Assembly (NCBI GenBank): GCA_964645205.1
Contig: CAZYBO010000001.1
Span: 62,001-126,000, forward strand
Length of the DNA: 64,000 bases
From: CAZYBO01 sp964645205
GTDB lineage: Bacteria > Pseudomonadota > Alphaproteobacteria > Rickettsiales > SXRF01
Direction of reading: 5' to 3'
The position numbers and the translations under genes were made by a program. Positions 32,016-40,801 of this stretch are shown here, one piece after another. The notes beneath the pieces were generated by a model. That model was not told the origin of the DNA. It did not search any database and was given only the letters and a program-made list of their open reading frames with translations. Each line of letters opens with the position of its first letter. The stretch's first letter is position 1.

Positions 32016-32578
32016 TGAATCAAAAACACGAAAAAGACATGAAATTCCTCCTCCGCGCGGCAATCGCCTCGGCGGTGGTGATGGGGTTGTTGCATATCAT
32101 CAATCCGTTCTTAAACCCGCCTACGCCGGAAGAAGTGCGCATCAGCGAGCTGACCCGCGCCGTCACGCCTATTCGCGCCAGCGATGTGCGGCCTATGCTC
32201 AGCGCGCCGGAAAAGCCGGTGATGGTGGTGGTCTACGCCTCGTGGTGCGGGGTGTGCAGGCAGGTGATGCCGGAAATCATGGCGTTGCTGGATGAGGGGA
32301 AGTTGGCGGGGTACCAGCCGCTGTTCCTCTCGCTTGACCGAAGGTTTGCGGATTTGGGCGGCTATCTGGCAAGCACGGGATTCGATGGTCACATCACGCC
32401 GCCTTATGTTATAAAATCCAGCTCGGTCAACCGTTTGGATAAGGTTCTATCGCCGAATTACGCCAACCGGATACCGTATGTCGCATTTTTAGACAAACAG
32501 GGAAAAACGGTTGCGGAATTGACCGGTTTGATGGATAAGGATCGCCTGCTGCAAGCGGCGGCAACCCTCACGCAATAA
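32015..32578 (+). CDS. Membrane-anchored thioredoxin-like protein
   Basis: This is a 187-residue protein starting MNQKHEKDMK at ATG 32015, with a second possible start at 32039. One N-terminal transmembrane helix (about residues 11-30) is followed by a periplasmic thioredoxin fold. The redox motif is WCGVC (Cys78 and Cys81 in this numbering), with the cis-Pro region RIPYVAFLDKQGK. It probably acts in thiol-disulfide exchange; the partner is unknown. It overlaps the DUF1674 stop and precedes ppa by 13 bp. Confidence 0.85.
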   Translation: MNQKHEKDMKFLLRAAIASAVVMGLLHIINPFLNPPTPEEVRISELTRAVTPIRASDVRPMLSAPEKPVMVVVYASWCGVCRQVMPEIMALLDEGKLAGYQPLFLSLDRRFADLGGYLASTGFDGHITPPYVIKSSSVNRLDKVLSPNYANRIPYVAFLDKQGKTVAELTGLMDKDRLLQAAATLTQ

Positions 32579-32591
32579 GGAAACCAACCGG

Positions 32592-33119
32592 ATGGATATA
32601 AGTAAGATTCCCGTAGGCGAAAATCCGCCGTGGGACGTAAACGTTATTATCGAAGTGCCCATGGGCGCCGAGCCGATCAAATATGAGATGGACAAGGCGT
32701 CGGGCGCGATGTTTGTTGATCGTTTCCTGCACACGGCGATGCATTACCCCTGCAATTACGGATTTATTCCGCATTCGCTTTCCGGCGATGGCGATCCGGT
32801 GGACGTGCTGGTGGTAGGACGCCGCGCCGTGATGCCCGGTTGCGTGCTGGCCGCACGCCCCATCGGGGTGCTGCTGATGGAGGACGAAGCAGGGCAGGAC
32901 GAAAAAATCCTTGCCGTGCCCGCCACGCGCCTGCATCCTTTCTATAGCGATGTGAAATCCTACAAAGACCTGCCTGACATTCTCACCGGCCAGATCGCCC
33001 ACTTTTTCCAGCATTATAAAGACCTCGAACCCAATAAATGGGTGAAGATTTTAGGTTGGAAAGATGCCGACGAAGCCGCCCGCCTGATTCTGGAAGGAAT
33101 AGCCAGCGCGAAAGGCTAG
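32592..33119 (+). CDS. ppa: Soluble inorganic pyrophosphatase
   Basis: This is a family I soluble pyrophosphatase (175 residues) that hydrolyses PPi in the cytosol. Family motifs are PPWDVNVIIEVP, YPCNYGFIPHSLSGDGDPVD (catalytic Asp cluster) and FFQHYKDLEPNKWVKILGW. A membrane pyrophosphatase, hppA, follows 233 bp downstream on the same strand, so PPi can be either hydrolysed or used for proton pumping. Confidence 0.97.
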   Translation: MDISKIPVGENPPWDVNVIIEVPMGAEPIKYEMDKASGAMFVDRFLHTAMHYPCNYGFIPHSLSGDGDPVDVLVVGRRAVMPGCVLAARPIGVLLMEDEAGQDEKILAVPATRLHPFYSDVKSYKDLPDILTGQIAHFFQHYKDLEPNKWVKILGWKDADEAARLILEGIASAKG

Positions 33120-33148
33120 TTTGTTGTTCCTCTTTATCGCTCCTCTTT

Positions 33149-33229
33149 GTCATTCCTGCGCAGGCAGGAATCTCATGCTCAAACGTAGTGTGTGTGGAAA
33201 GATAAGATTCCTGCCTGCGCAGGAATGAC
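33149..33229. repeat. Paired palindromic (REP-like) element between ppa and hppA
   Basis: Two inverted stem-loops occur: gtcattcctgcgcaggcagg with aatc (33149-33172) and gattcctgcctgcgcaggaa with tgac (33206-33229), spaced by 33 bases. It lies just past ppa. The remaining spacer contains a TATAAT (33275-33280) that could be the -10 of an hppA promoter, without a clear -35. Confidence 0.88.
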
Positions 33230-33352
33230 AAAAATAATAATAGTGGGGTAAAGGCTGCTCTTGGCTCAACCATCTATAATATAAACATTGATTTCTTCTT
33301 CTTATCAGGTAATTATCCCCGCACTGAAAAATAAAAAAAGGAGTTTCTCCCT

Positions 33353-35443
33353 ATGACCGCTATGACGTTTATTGTCGCCTGTGGCCTGATTTCACTGATT
33401 TATGGGTTTATCGCAGGTCGCTCCATCATGGCCGCCCCCTCGGGGTCAGAGCGCATGATCAATATCGCCGCCGCCATTCAGGAAGGCGCGCGCGCCTACC
33501 TCAACCGCCAGTACCGCACCATCGGTGTGGTCGGTGTGGTGATCTGTATCCTTATCAGCATGAAGCTGGGATTGTATGTGGGCATCGGCTTCACCATCGG
33601 CGCGGTATTCTCCGGCGTCGCGGGCTATATCGGCATGAACATTTCTGTGCGCGCTAACGTGCGTACGGCGGAAGCTGCTAAAAGCGGCTTGCAACCGGCG
33701 CTGAACATTGCGTTCAAGTCGGGCGCGGTCACCGGCATGTTGGTGGTGGGTTTAGGCCTGCTAGGTGTTGCGGGATACTACGCCTACCTTTCCAATTACG
33801 TGTTCGACATGAGTAACGCCGACCAGTCACGCAAGGTGCTGGAAGCGCTCGTAGCCCTGTCGTTCGGCGCATCGCTGATCTCTATTTTCGCCCGTCTCGG
33901 CGGTGGTATCTTCACCAAAGGTGCTGACGTAGGCGCGGATCTCGTAGGCAAGGTCGAAGCCGGAATTCCCGAAGATGACCCACGCAACCCCGCCGTAATC
34001 GCCGATAACGTAGGTGACAATGTGGGCGATTGCGCTGGTATGGCTGCCGACTTGTTTGAAACCTATGTAGTGACCATCGTGGCTACCATGCTCCTCGCCG
34101 CTATCTACTTCACCGGCGAAACGCAGAAAACCATGATGATGTTCCCGCTGCTTATCTCCGGTTCGTGCATCCTCACCTCGATCGCGGGCACGTTCTTCGT
34201 GAAACTCGATAAGGGGCGCAACATCATGAAGGCGCTGTATAAGGGGTTGATCGCTTCCGCCGTGCTTTCGGCGGGTGCTATCTATTACATCGTATCCAGC
34301 GAGTTGGGCATGGCTACGACCTACAGCACCGGCTCCACCGTGTTTACCGGCATGAGCGTATTCAACTGCGCGATGGTCGGCCTCGGCGTAACCGGCCTGC
34401 TGGTGTGGATCACCGAGTACTACACCTCCACCAAGTACCGCCCGGTGCATAGCGTGGCGCAAGCCTCCACCACCGGCCACGGCACGAACGTGATTCAGGG
34501 TCTGGCGGTTTCCATGGAGGCCACCGCGCTTCCGGCAGTCGTTATCTGTGCGGGCATTATCTTCGCCTTCCTGCAATGCGGTCTGTTTGGCATCGCGGTT
34601 GCTGCCACCACCATGCTGGCGCTTGCCGGCATCATCGTGGCGCTCGATGCTTATGGCCCGGTGACGGACAATGCTGGCGGTATCGCCGAAATGTCCGGCC
34701 TGCCGAAAGACATCCGCGAAACCACGGATGCGCTGGACGCAGTCGGCAACACCACCAAAGCGGTGACCAAGGGCTATGCCATCGGTTCGGCTGCACTCGC
34801 TTCGTTGGTGTTGTTTGCGGCGTATACCGAAGATCTGAAGCACTATTTCCCCAAGCTGGACGTGCAGTTCTCGCTTTCCGATCCGTATGTGGTCGTCGGC
34901 CTGTTGATGGGCGGCTTGTTGCCGTATCTCTTCGGGGCGATGGGCATGATGGCCGTTGGTCGTGCGGCGGGCGCTGTGGTGGTGGAAGTTCGCCGCCAGT
35001 TCAAGGAAATCCCGGGCATCATGGCCGGCACTGCCAAGCCTGACTACGGTCGCGCCGTAGACATGCTGACCAAAGCCGCCATCCGCGAGATGATTCTGCC
35101 CTCGCTGCTGCCGGTAGCTTCTCCCGTGGTGCTCTATTACGTCATCAACGCCATCGCAGGTCAGGCATCCGCCTTCGCTGCAGTGGGTGCGATGCTGATG
35201 GGTATCATCGTCACCGGCCTGTTCGTCGCCATTTCGATGACGGCAGGCGGCGGCGCATGGGATAACGCCAAGAAGTACATCGAAGAAGGTCATCACGGCG
35301 GCAAAGGTTCGGAAGCTCACAAAGCGGCCGTGACCGGCGATACCGTTGGCGATCCTTACAAGGATACTGCTGGCCCCGCTATCAACCCGATGATCAAGAT
35401 CGCCAACATTGTAGCGATCCTGATGCTGGCGTTGCTCGCGTAG
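33353..35443 (+). CDS. hppA: Proton-translocating membrane pyrophosphatase (K+-independent type)
   Basis: This is a 696-residue, about 16-helix integral membrane pump that couples PPi hydrolysis to H+ export. Substrate motifs are DVGADLVGKVEAGIPEDDPR, DNVGDNVGDCAGMAADLFE and the C-terminal DTVGDPYKDTAGPA. The sequence GNTTKAVTKG has Lys at the position that distinguishes K+-independent (Lys) from K+-dependent (Ala) enzymes. A strong ribosome-binding site (AAGGAG) precedes the ATG. A good terminator follows. Confidence 0.97.
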   Translation: MTAMTFIVACGLISLIYGFIAGRSIMAAPSGSERMINIAAAIQEGARAYLNRQYRTIGVVGVVICILISMKLGLYVGIGFTIGAVFSGVAGYIGMNISVRANVRTAEAAKSGLQPALNIAFKSGAVTGMLVVGLGLLGVAGYYAYLSNYVFDMSNADQSRKVLEALVALSFGASLISIFARLGGGIFTKGADVGADLVGKVEAGIPEDDPRNPAVIADNVGDNVGDCAGMAADLFETYVVTIVATMLLAAIYFTGETQKTMMMFPLLISGSCILTSIAGTFFVKLDKGRNIMKALYKGLIASAVLSAGAIYYIVSSELGMATTYSTGSTVFTGMSVFNCAMVGLGVTGLLVWITEYYTSTKYRPVHSVAQASTTGHGTNVIQGLAVSMEATALPAVVICAGIIFAFLQCGLFGIAVAATTMLALAGIIVALDAYGPVTDNAGGIAEMSGLPKDIRETTDALDAVGNTTKAVTKGYAIGSAALASLVLFAAYTEDLKHYFPKLDVQFSLSDPYVVVGLLMGGLLPYLFGAMGMMAVGRAAGAVVVEVRRQFKEIPGIMAGTAKPDYGRAVDMLTKAAIREMILPSLLPVASPVVLYYVINAIAGQASAFAAVGAMLMGIIVTGLFVAISMTAGGGAWDNAKKYIEEGHHGGKGSEAHKAAVTGDTVGDPYKDTAGPAINPMIKIANIVAILMLALLA

Positions 35444-35460
35444 TTGTTCGATATAAGGGA

Positions 35461-35490
35461 AAAAAGGCGGCAGAAATGCCGCCTTTTTTT
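35461..35490 (+). terminator. Rho-independent terminator after hppA
   Basis: The stem aaaggcggca / tgccgccttt has a short loop (gaaa region) and is followed by a run of T. The run of A on the left side means it can also serve the convergent gene ending at 35498. Confidence 0.9.
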
Positions 35491-35497
35491 ATACGAT

Positions 35498-35914
35498 TTA
35501 ACGGAACAGATAATAGCCGTAATGTCCGGCCAGCCCGACACATAACAGGGGGAAGGCTATCTTCGGCTTCACCCCGAAAAACCCTGCGGCGACGGTGACG
35601 AAATTAAACAGGTTCATCCAACTGAACAGCAGCACAAAGATGCCATATTTCTTGAAAAATACGGATGCGTACTGAAAACGTTCTTCCATAATGGGGATGC
35701 GTTGTTTTTCCTTCAGGATCAACATAACTCTTCCGATTCCCCAGTTGAACGCCTGCCCGATTGTTGCGCCGATCGTCGCCGAGATTGCGGCTAGCGGCAG
35801 GCTATAGCCACCAAATGCCTTCATAGCGGCCAGCGTTGGCTCGGAACCGAAAGGGATGATGCTGGCGGTATGCGCCGCTTCGGTGAGGACGTTGAGGTAA
35901 AGTTCCGCGCTCAC
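35498..35914 (-). CDS. YqaA/DedA-like small membrane protein
   Basis: The protein of 138 residues starts at GTG 35914, overlapping the ispA stop (GTGA). The longer open frame upstream only reads ispA out of frame. It contains FGSEPTLAAMKAFGGYSLPL, GATIGQAFNWGIGRVM, GIFVLLFSWMNLFNFVTVAA and a final helix. This fits the YqaA branch of the SNARE-associated (DedA/VTT) family, whose members are thought to act in lipid scrambling or membrane homeostasis. The exact role is unknown. Confidence 0.8.
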   Translation of the reverse strand: MSAELYLNVLTEAAHTASIIPFGSEPTLAAMKAFGGYSLPLAAISATIGATIGQAFNWGIGRVMLILKEKQRIPIMEERFQYASVFFKKYGIFVLLFSWMNLFNFVTVAAGFFGVKPKIAFPLLCVGLAGHYGYYLFR

Positions 35915-36879
35915 GCTGTCCGTGCGATGACGAAGCGGGCGAGCGAGCGCAGGTGATCGGCCTTTTTGTCGAACACGTCGAGGTGCGAGATGGCCTGCTT
36001 GATGAGAATCTGCGCATGTTCGCGCGCGCGGTCGACGCCCAGACTGGCCACCATCGTGGCTTTTCCGGCGATCTTGTCCTTGCGCACGCCCTTGCCAAGC
36101 GCTGAGCGTGTGCCTTCCACGTCGAGCAGATCGTCGGTGATCTGGAACGCGAGGCCCATATCGTGCGCGTAGGCACGTAGCAGGTTTTTCATCATGCCCG
36201 GCGCTTTGCCGAGAATAGCGCCCGCTTCGCACGACACGGCGAACAGCTCGCCGGTTTTCAGGCGTTGCAGGCGGATGATCTCATCGATGGAGAGGTTTTT
36301 GTTTTGCGCCTCTAAATCCATCATCTGGCCGCCGACCATGCCGAATGAGCCGGAGGCCTTCGCCAATGCGGTAATTAATTCACAACGCACGGCGGGGTCG
36401 GCATGCACGCGGCTGCTGGCCAGTATTTCAAACGCATAGGTCAGAAGCCCGTCGCCCGCCAGGATAGCGGCGGCTTCCCCGAACGCCTTATGGCAGGTGG
36501 GTTTGCCACGGCGTAAATCGTCATTGTCCATCGCAGGGAGATCGTCGTGGATCAGCGAATAGGTGTGGATGAATTCAATGGCTGCCGCCGCCTCGATCGC
36601 GGAGTCGTGCGCGACGCCGAATAATCCAGCCGAACAGATGGTGAGGAAGGGGCGCAGGCGCTTGCCACCGGAGAGCGCGGAATAGCGCATGGCTTCAAGC
36701 ACTTTTTCTTCGCCGCGCACGCCACTGCCGCCATTTCCTGCGGTAGTTTTACCGCCGAGGGCGATAACCGTGGTCTTGTCGTGTTCAGGTGCGCGGAGCA
36801 GTTGCCCCATACGGTTTTGCAGCGAATCGGCGACGGACTCGATCGCTTCCTGGAGCGTATCAGGCGGCTTGATGATCAT
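35911..36879 (-). CDS. ispA: Farnesyl diphosphate synthase (polyprenyl synthetase)
   Basis: This is a short-chain isoprenyl diphosphate synthase supplying precursors for ubiquinone and undecaprenol. The first aspartate motif DDLPAMDNDD is at about residues 112-121, GGKRLRPFLT at 71-80 and the second motif QITDDLLDVEGT at about 240-251. At 322 residues it is somewhat long. Residues about 31-60 include a Gly/Thr-rich stretch (VIALGGKTTAGNGGSGVRG) not usual for the family. It lies directly after xseB, a widespread xseB-ispA order. Confidence 0.95.
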   Translation of the reverse strand: MIIKPPDTLQEAIESVADSLQNRMGQLLRAPEHDKTTVIALGGKTTAGNGGSGVRGEEKVLEAMRYSALSGGKRLRPFLTICSAGLFGVAHDSAIEAAAAIEFIHTYSLIHDDLPAMDNDDLRRGKPTCHKAFGEAAAILAGDGLLTYAFEILASSRVHADPAVRCELITALAKASGSFGMVGGQMMDLEAQNKNLSIDEIIRLQRLKTGELFAVSCEAGAILGKAPGMMKNLLRAYAHDMGLAFQITDDLLDVEGTRSALGKGVRKDKIAGKATMVASLGVDRAREHAQILIKQAISHLDVFDKKADHLRSLARFVIARTA

Positions 36880-36885
36880 GCGTGA

Positions 36886-37128
36886 TTACTTACTATCAAA
36901 GGGTTGGGTGGACAGCTCGCCCTGCTGCTGCAGGATGCTTGCGACTTTCAGGCGCGCCGATTTGAGTTTTTCCTGGCAAAACGCCTTCAGCTCGGTGCCG
37001 CGCACATAGTCGTTAATCGAGGCTTCGAGATCGCCGGAGCCGGATTCCAATTTACGGACAATAGCTTCCAGTTCCTTGAGCGCTTGCTCAAAGGAGGCGT
37101 TAGTTTGCGGTTCCTGTGTTTTTACCAT
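36886..37128 (-). CDS. xseB: Exodeoxyribonuclease VII small subunit
   Basis: This is the small subunit of ExoVII, which degrades single-stranded DNA to oligonucleotides. The core SFEQALKELEAIVRKLESG and the coiled-coil FCQEKLKSARLKVASILQQQ are diagnostic. I start at ATG 37128 (MVKTQEPQ, 80 residues); an in-frame start 21 bp upstream also exists. It is followed by ispA after 6 bp. Confidence 0.93.
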   Translation of the reverse strand: MVKTQEPQTNASFEQALKELEAIVRKLESGSGDLEASINDYVRGTELKAFCQEKLKSARLKVASILQQQGELSTQPFDSK

Positions 37129-37180
37129 ATGACGGCGGATTGTATGCAAAATCAGGAATTTTGCAAGTTAATCGTCGAGA

Positions 37181-38569
37181 TTACTTCAACGCTTTAACTA
37201 GCGCTTCGGTAACTTTTTTCGCGTCGCCGAACAGCATCATGGTGTTGTCCTGAAAGAATAGCTCGTTTTCAATGCCCGCATAGCCGGCGGCCATGCTGCG
37301 CTTGATGAAGATTACGGTTTTAGCGTGGCTGACGTCGAGGATGGGCATGCCGAAAATAGGGCTTTGCGGATTGTTTTTCGCAGCCGGGTTGGTGACGTCG
37401 TTAGCGCCGATCACGAAAGCCACATCGGTAGTAGAAAATTCGTTATTGATTTCCTCAAGCTCGACCACGCTGTCATACGGCACGTTGGCTTCCGCCAGCA
37501 GCACGTTCATATGCCCCGGCATGCGGCCTGCCACCGGGTGGATGGCATAACGCACCTTGATGCCTTCTGCTTCCAGCGCTTCGGCCATTTCACGCAACGC
37601 GTGCTGAGCCTGCGCCACCGCCATGCCGTAGCCGGGCACGATGATAACGGAGCTGGAGTTTTTGAGCAGGAATGCCGCATCGTCCGGGCTTCCTGCTTTT
37701 ACCGGGCGATCCTGCGCTGCGCCTTCCGTGCTTGCTTCCTGTGTGGAGCCGAACCCGCCGAAAATCACGTTGACGAGTGAGCGGTTCATAGCCTTGCACA
37801 TGATGTAGGAAAGAATAGCGCCCGAAGCGCCGACCAGCGCACCGGTGATAATTAGCAACGTGTTGCCGAGCGTAAAGCCGATGCCCGATGCCGCCCACCC
37901 GGAGTAGGAATTGAGCATAGAAACCACCACGGGCATGTCTGCGCCGCCGATGGGGACGATCAGCAACACGCCGAAAATAAACGCCAGCAGCACCATCAGG
38001 GTAAAGACCGATTTCGATTCACCGAGGCAGAACGATATGAGCAGTACGATGACAGCCAATCCCAGTATGGCATTAAACGCATGCTGGCCGGAGAAGCGCA
38101 GCGGCTTGCCCGACATCAGCCCCTGTAATTTCAGGAACGCGACGACGGAGCCGGAGAAGGTGATTGCGCCGATAACAGCGCCCAGACCCATTTCAAACAG
38201 GCTGCCCGGATGAATGCTGCCGCTGTTGCCGATACCGTAACTCTCCGGCGACCACAGGGCGGCCGAAGCGATAAGCACCGCCGCCAACCCTACGAGAGAG
38301 TGGAAAGCCGCCACCAGTTGCGGCATAGCCGTCATCTGGATACGGCGTGCAACCATCACGCCGATAATGCCGCCGATGAGGATACCGAATATAATAAGCG
38401 CATAGTTGCTCACGGCAGGCGTTGCCAAAGTGGTGACCACCGCGATAACCATGCCGCTGATCCCGTACACGTTCCCGCGCCGTGCGGATTCCGGCGATGA
38501 CAGCCCCTTCAGCGCCAGGATGAACAGGACGGAGGCGATAAGGTAGAAATAGGCGGAAAAATCGCTCAT
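37181..38569 (-). CDS. pntB: NAD(P) transhydrogenase subunit beta PntB
   Basis: PntB contains the proton channel half and the NADP(H)-binding domain III of the proton-translocating transhydrogenase. It has 462 residues. Multiple hydrophobic helices to about residue 260 are followed by a linker and domain III with IIVPGYGMAVAQAQHALREM, VRYAIHPVAGRMPGHMNVLL, VIGANDVTNPAAKNNP and KRSMAAGYAGIENELFF. It overlaps the pntAB stop by 4 bp. Confidence 0.97.
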   Translation of the reverse strand: MSDFSAYFYLIASVLFILALKGLSSPESARRGNVYGISGMVIAVVTTLATPAVSNYALIIFGILIGGIIGVMVARRIQMTAMPQLVAAFHSLVGLAAVLIASAALWSPESYGIGNSGSIHPGSLFEMGLGAVIGAITFSGSVVAFLKLQGLMSGKPLRFSGQHAFNAILGLAVIVLLISFCLGESKSVFTLMVLLAFIFGVLLIVPIGGADMPVVVSMLNSYSGWAASGIGFTLGNTLLIITGALVGASGAILSYIMCKAMNRSLVNVIFGGFGSTQEASTEGAAQDRPVKAGSPDDAAFLLKNSSSVIIVPGYGMAVAQAQHALREMAEALEAEGIKVRYAIHPVAGRMPGHMNVLLAEANVPYDSVVELEEINNEFSTTDVAFVIGANDVTNPAAKNNPQSPIFGMPILDVSHAKTVIFIKRSMAAGYAGIENELFFQDNTMMLFGDAKKVTEALVKALK

Positions 38570-38991
38570 ACGGCCGCTTTACCCTTCTTCTCTTTCGCCT
38601 GCGGCTTTTTCTGGAACATGGCGAGCATGCGCTGTGTCACCACGAAACCGCCGAAAATATTGATGGACGCGATTACTACGGCGATAAAGCCCGCCAGATG
38701 TGAAAAACCATACCCCTCAGGGCCCAGCGCGATGATAGCGCCGACGATGATGATGCCGGAAATGGCGTTGGTAACGGCCATCAGCGGCGTATGCAGGGCG
38801 GGGGTTACACGCCACACCACGTAATATCCCACGAAACAGGCGAGGATAAACACGGTGAAGCCGAAAATAAACGGGTCGCCGCCGTGCGATTGCGCCAGTT
38901 GCAACTTCATGGCGTTGACATCTTCTGCTAGCTCGGCGGACATCTGCGCGAGGCGTTCGGCTTTTTCGGTGATCTGGTCGCTGTCGAACAT
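38566..38991 (-). CDS. pntAB: NAD(P) transhydrogenase subunit alpha part 2
   Basis: This 141-residue membrane domain is the C-terminal part of the E. coli alpha subunit encoded as a separate gene, the usual arrangement in Alphaproteobacteria. It has three transmembrane helices in FGFTVFILACFVGYYVVWRV, TPLMAVTNAISGIIIVGAII and HLAGFIAVVIASINIFGGFV, then a basic tail. Its start touches the pntAA stop and its end overlaps pntB. Confidence 0.96.
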   Translation of the reverse strand: MFDSDQITEKAERLAQMSAELAEDVNAMKLQLAQSHGGDPFIFGFTVFILACFVGYYVVWRVTPALHTPLMAVTNAISGIIIVGAIIALGPEGYGFSHLAGFIAVVIASINIFGGFVVTQRMLAMFQKKPQAKEKKGKAAV

Positions 38992-40097
38992 TACACGAAC
39001 CCTTTATGCACAGTGGAACCTTCGCTGGTCAGCAGCGTGCCCTTCACCAACTCGTCTTCCCATTTTACTTCAGGCAGCAGCAGGGTGGACACGAAATTAT
39101 AAAGATTGCGTGCGTAAAGCTGGCTGGCGTCCACTGCCACGCGGCTTGGCATATTGCCGTAGCCCACGAGCGTGACGCCGTGATGCACTACCACCCTGTC
39201 GAGTTTCGACAGCGGGCAGTTGCCGCCCGATGCCACCGCGAGATCGACGATGACCGATCCCTGTTTCATATCACGCACCATCGCTTCGGTAACCAGCACA
39301 GGGGCGGGCTTTCCTGGGATAAGCGCGGTAGCGATGACCATATCCATTTTTTTGATAGTGTCGTGGATAAGCTGCGACTGCTTCTGCTTGTATTCTTCGC
39401 TCATCTCCTTGGCGTAGCCGCCGGACGTTTCCCCGGATTCGGCGGCGGGCACTTCAACGAATTTCGCGCCAAGGCTTTCCACCTGCTCCTTTACCACCGG
39501 GCGCACGTCGAACGCGAATACTACCGCCCCAAGGCGCTTGGCGGTGGCGATGGCCTGCAAACCGGCCACGCCTGCGCCGAGCACCAGCACTTTCGCAGGC
39601 GCCACGGTTCCGGCGGCGGTCATCATCATCGGAACGACCTTGCCGAAGGCCGCCGCCGCATCGATCACCGCGCGGTAACCCGCAAGATTGCTTTGAGAAG
39701 AGAGGACGTCCATCGACTGCGCCCGCGAGATGCGCGGGAGGAACTCCAGCGAGAAAGCCGCTATTTTCTTGTGGTTGAAGTTATCCAGCGCGTGGCGTTC
39801 GCCGTACGGATCAAGCATCCCGATCAGTAACGCGCCTTCGTGAGCATGCAGTAATTCTTCTTTTTCCGGGCAGCGTACTTTCAGGATGACGCCGGCATCG
39901 CGAACGCAGGCGGCGGCATCGGGAGCGATGGTTGCGCCTGCCGATTCATACTCAGCATCGCTGATGGATGCGCCTTGCCCTGCGCCGGTTTCCACGGTAA
40001 CCGATGCGCCGAGCGCTACATATTTTTTGACGGAATCCGGCGTTGCGCTCACGCGCAATTCACCTTCTTTTCGCTCACGCAGTACGGCTATTTTCAT
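38991..40097 (-). CDS. pntAA: NAD(P) transhydrogenase subunit alpha part 1
   Basis: This is the soluble NAD(H)-binding domain I of transhydrogenase, related to alanine dehydrogenase. I start at MKIAVLRERKEGELRV (ATG 40097, 368 residues); a GTG three codons upstream is in frame. The Rossmann motif VLVLGAGVAGLQAIATAKRLGA, read here in two parts (VLVLGAGVAGLQAIA, TAKRLGAVV), and SVIVDLAVASGGNCPLSKLD are typical. It is the first gene of pntAA-pntAB-pntB, which produces NADPH using the proton gradient. Confidence 0.96.
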   Translation of the reverse strand: MKIAVLRERKEGELRVSATPDSVKKYVALGASVTVETGAGQGASISDAEYESAGATIAPDAAACVRDAGVILKVRCPEKEELLHAHEGALLIGMLDPYGERHALDNFNHKKIAAFSLEFLPRISRAQSMDVLSSQSNLAGYRAVIDAAAAFGKVVPMMMTAAGTVAPAKVLVLGAGVAGLQAIATAKRLGAVVFAFDVRPVVKEQVESLGAKFVEVPAAESGETSGGYAKEMSEEYKQKQSQLIHDTIKKMDMVIATALIPGKPAPVLVTEAMVRDMKQGSVIVDLAVASGGNCPLSKLDRVVVHHGVTLVGYGNMPSRVAVDASQLYARNLYNFVSTLLLPEVKWEDELVKGTLLTSEGSTVHKGFV

Positions 40098-40156
40098 AGC
40101 GTCCACGTCTAGACGATTTTACGGATTGGCGCAAAGAATAATTGGTAAAGTTTTTT

Positions 40157-40216
40157 GTCATCCCGTGCGTATGCGAAGGATCTTAAGTAAGATACTTCAT
40201 TTCGTTCAGGGTAAGA
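40157..40216. repeat. Second-class palindromic repeat upstream of pntAA
   Basis: The sequence gtcatcccgtgcgtatgcga with aggatctt is followed by an imperfect inverted copy (gatacttcatttcgttcagg with gtaaga). It resembles the widespread 'tcatcccgagcg..gaaggatctt' class of bacterial intergenic repeats, not the cattcctgcg class seen elsewhere in this window. It occupies the spacer between pntAA and the gene at 40229, both on the minus strand. Confidence 0.55.
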
Positions 40217-40228
40217 TTAAAAAAGAAA

Positions 40229-40651
40229 TTACTCGCGGTCGAATCCGCCGCGGTCGCCTGACGCTGTGGGGGAGCCGCTGGGAACGAAACCGTTTGGCGG
40301 AGCCTCTACCGGTGGGCCGCCGCCCGTGCCCGTCGTGTGGTCGGTGATAACGCCGTTTTTGACAAGCGCATGCGCAATCTGCGCGAGAGCGCCGCCGCGT
40401 GAATTAAGGCTCTCCATAAGGTTCGGGATAGTTTTATTTGCCCAGCCTTCCTTGCTTTCAAGCGGCTGCAGGATAGAGACTTCGCCGAAATTGGCGACGT
40501 TGACTGGTAATAGCATTTTGACGCCGCGGGCGATCGCGAAGCTGGAAGCGTCCATCACATGCTGCATGGTTTCTTTTTCGTTCGCACCATCGCCGCCGCC
40601 ATCGCTCTTCTTGGCGCGCATCATCTGTTGCTGGAATAGATCGTCAGTCAT
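40229..40651 (-). CDS. Hypothetical protein (140 aa)
   Basis: Unknown protein. The N-terminus is charged (QQQMMRAKKSDGGGDGANEK). The middle is amphipathic (SSFAIARGVKMLLPVNVANF, SILQPLESKEGWANKTIPNL). The C-terminus is a disordered Gly/Pro-rich tail (TGTGGGPPVEAPPNGFVPSG). No motif, signal or membrane helix is visible. It is transcribed toward pntAA. Confidence 0.6.
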   Translation of the reverse strand: MTDDLFQQQMMRAKKSDGGGDGANEKETMQHVMDASSFAIARGVKMLLPVNVANFGEVSILQPLESKEGWANKTIPNLMESLNSRGGALAQIAHALVKNGVITDHTTGTGGGPPVEAPPNGFVPSGSPTASGDRGGFDRE

Positions 40652-40738
40652 GGCAACCCCTATTCATAACTACTCACAGTATAACCCTTTATAAGCACGA
40701 GTAAAATGACATTTCTATGACAATCATAAAAACAAGGT

Positions 40739-40763
40739 GGATCCCGGCCTGCGCCGGGATGAC
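40739..40763. repeat. Single REP-like stem-loop
   Basis: The sequence ggatcccggcctgcgccggg followed by atgac is one half of the paired element found elsewhere, here without a partner. It lies in the 150-bp spacer between apaG's stop and the start of the 40229-40651 gene. Confidence 0.75.
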
Positions 40764-40801
40764 AGGTTTCTTAAGCTCGTGAACTCGCTAACGAAACCTA
40801 G

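Noticed and set aside
33827..35320. 497-residue open frame antisense to hppA
   Set aside because: His/Arg-rich product with no motif; a codon-bias mirror of the pyrophosphatase gene.
35915..36232. N-terminal extension of the YqaA-like frame across ispA
   Set aside because: It reads ispA out of frame with Arg-rich sequence; the GTG at 35914 overlapping the ispA stop is the likely start.
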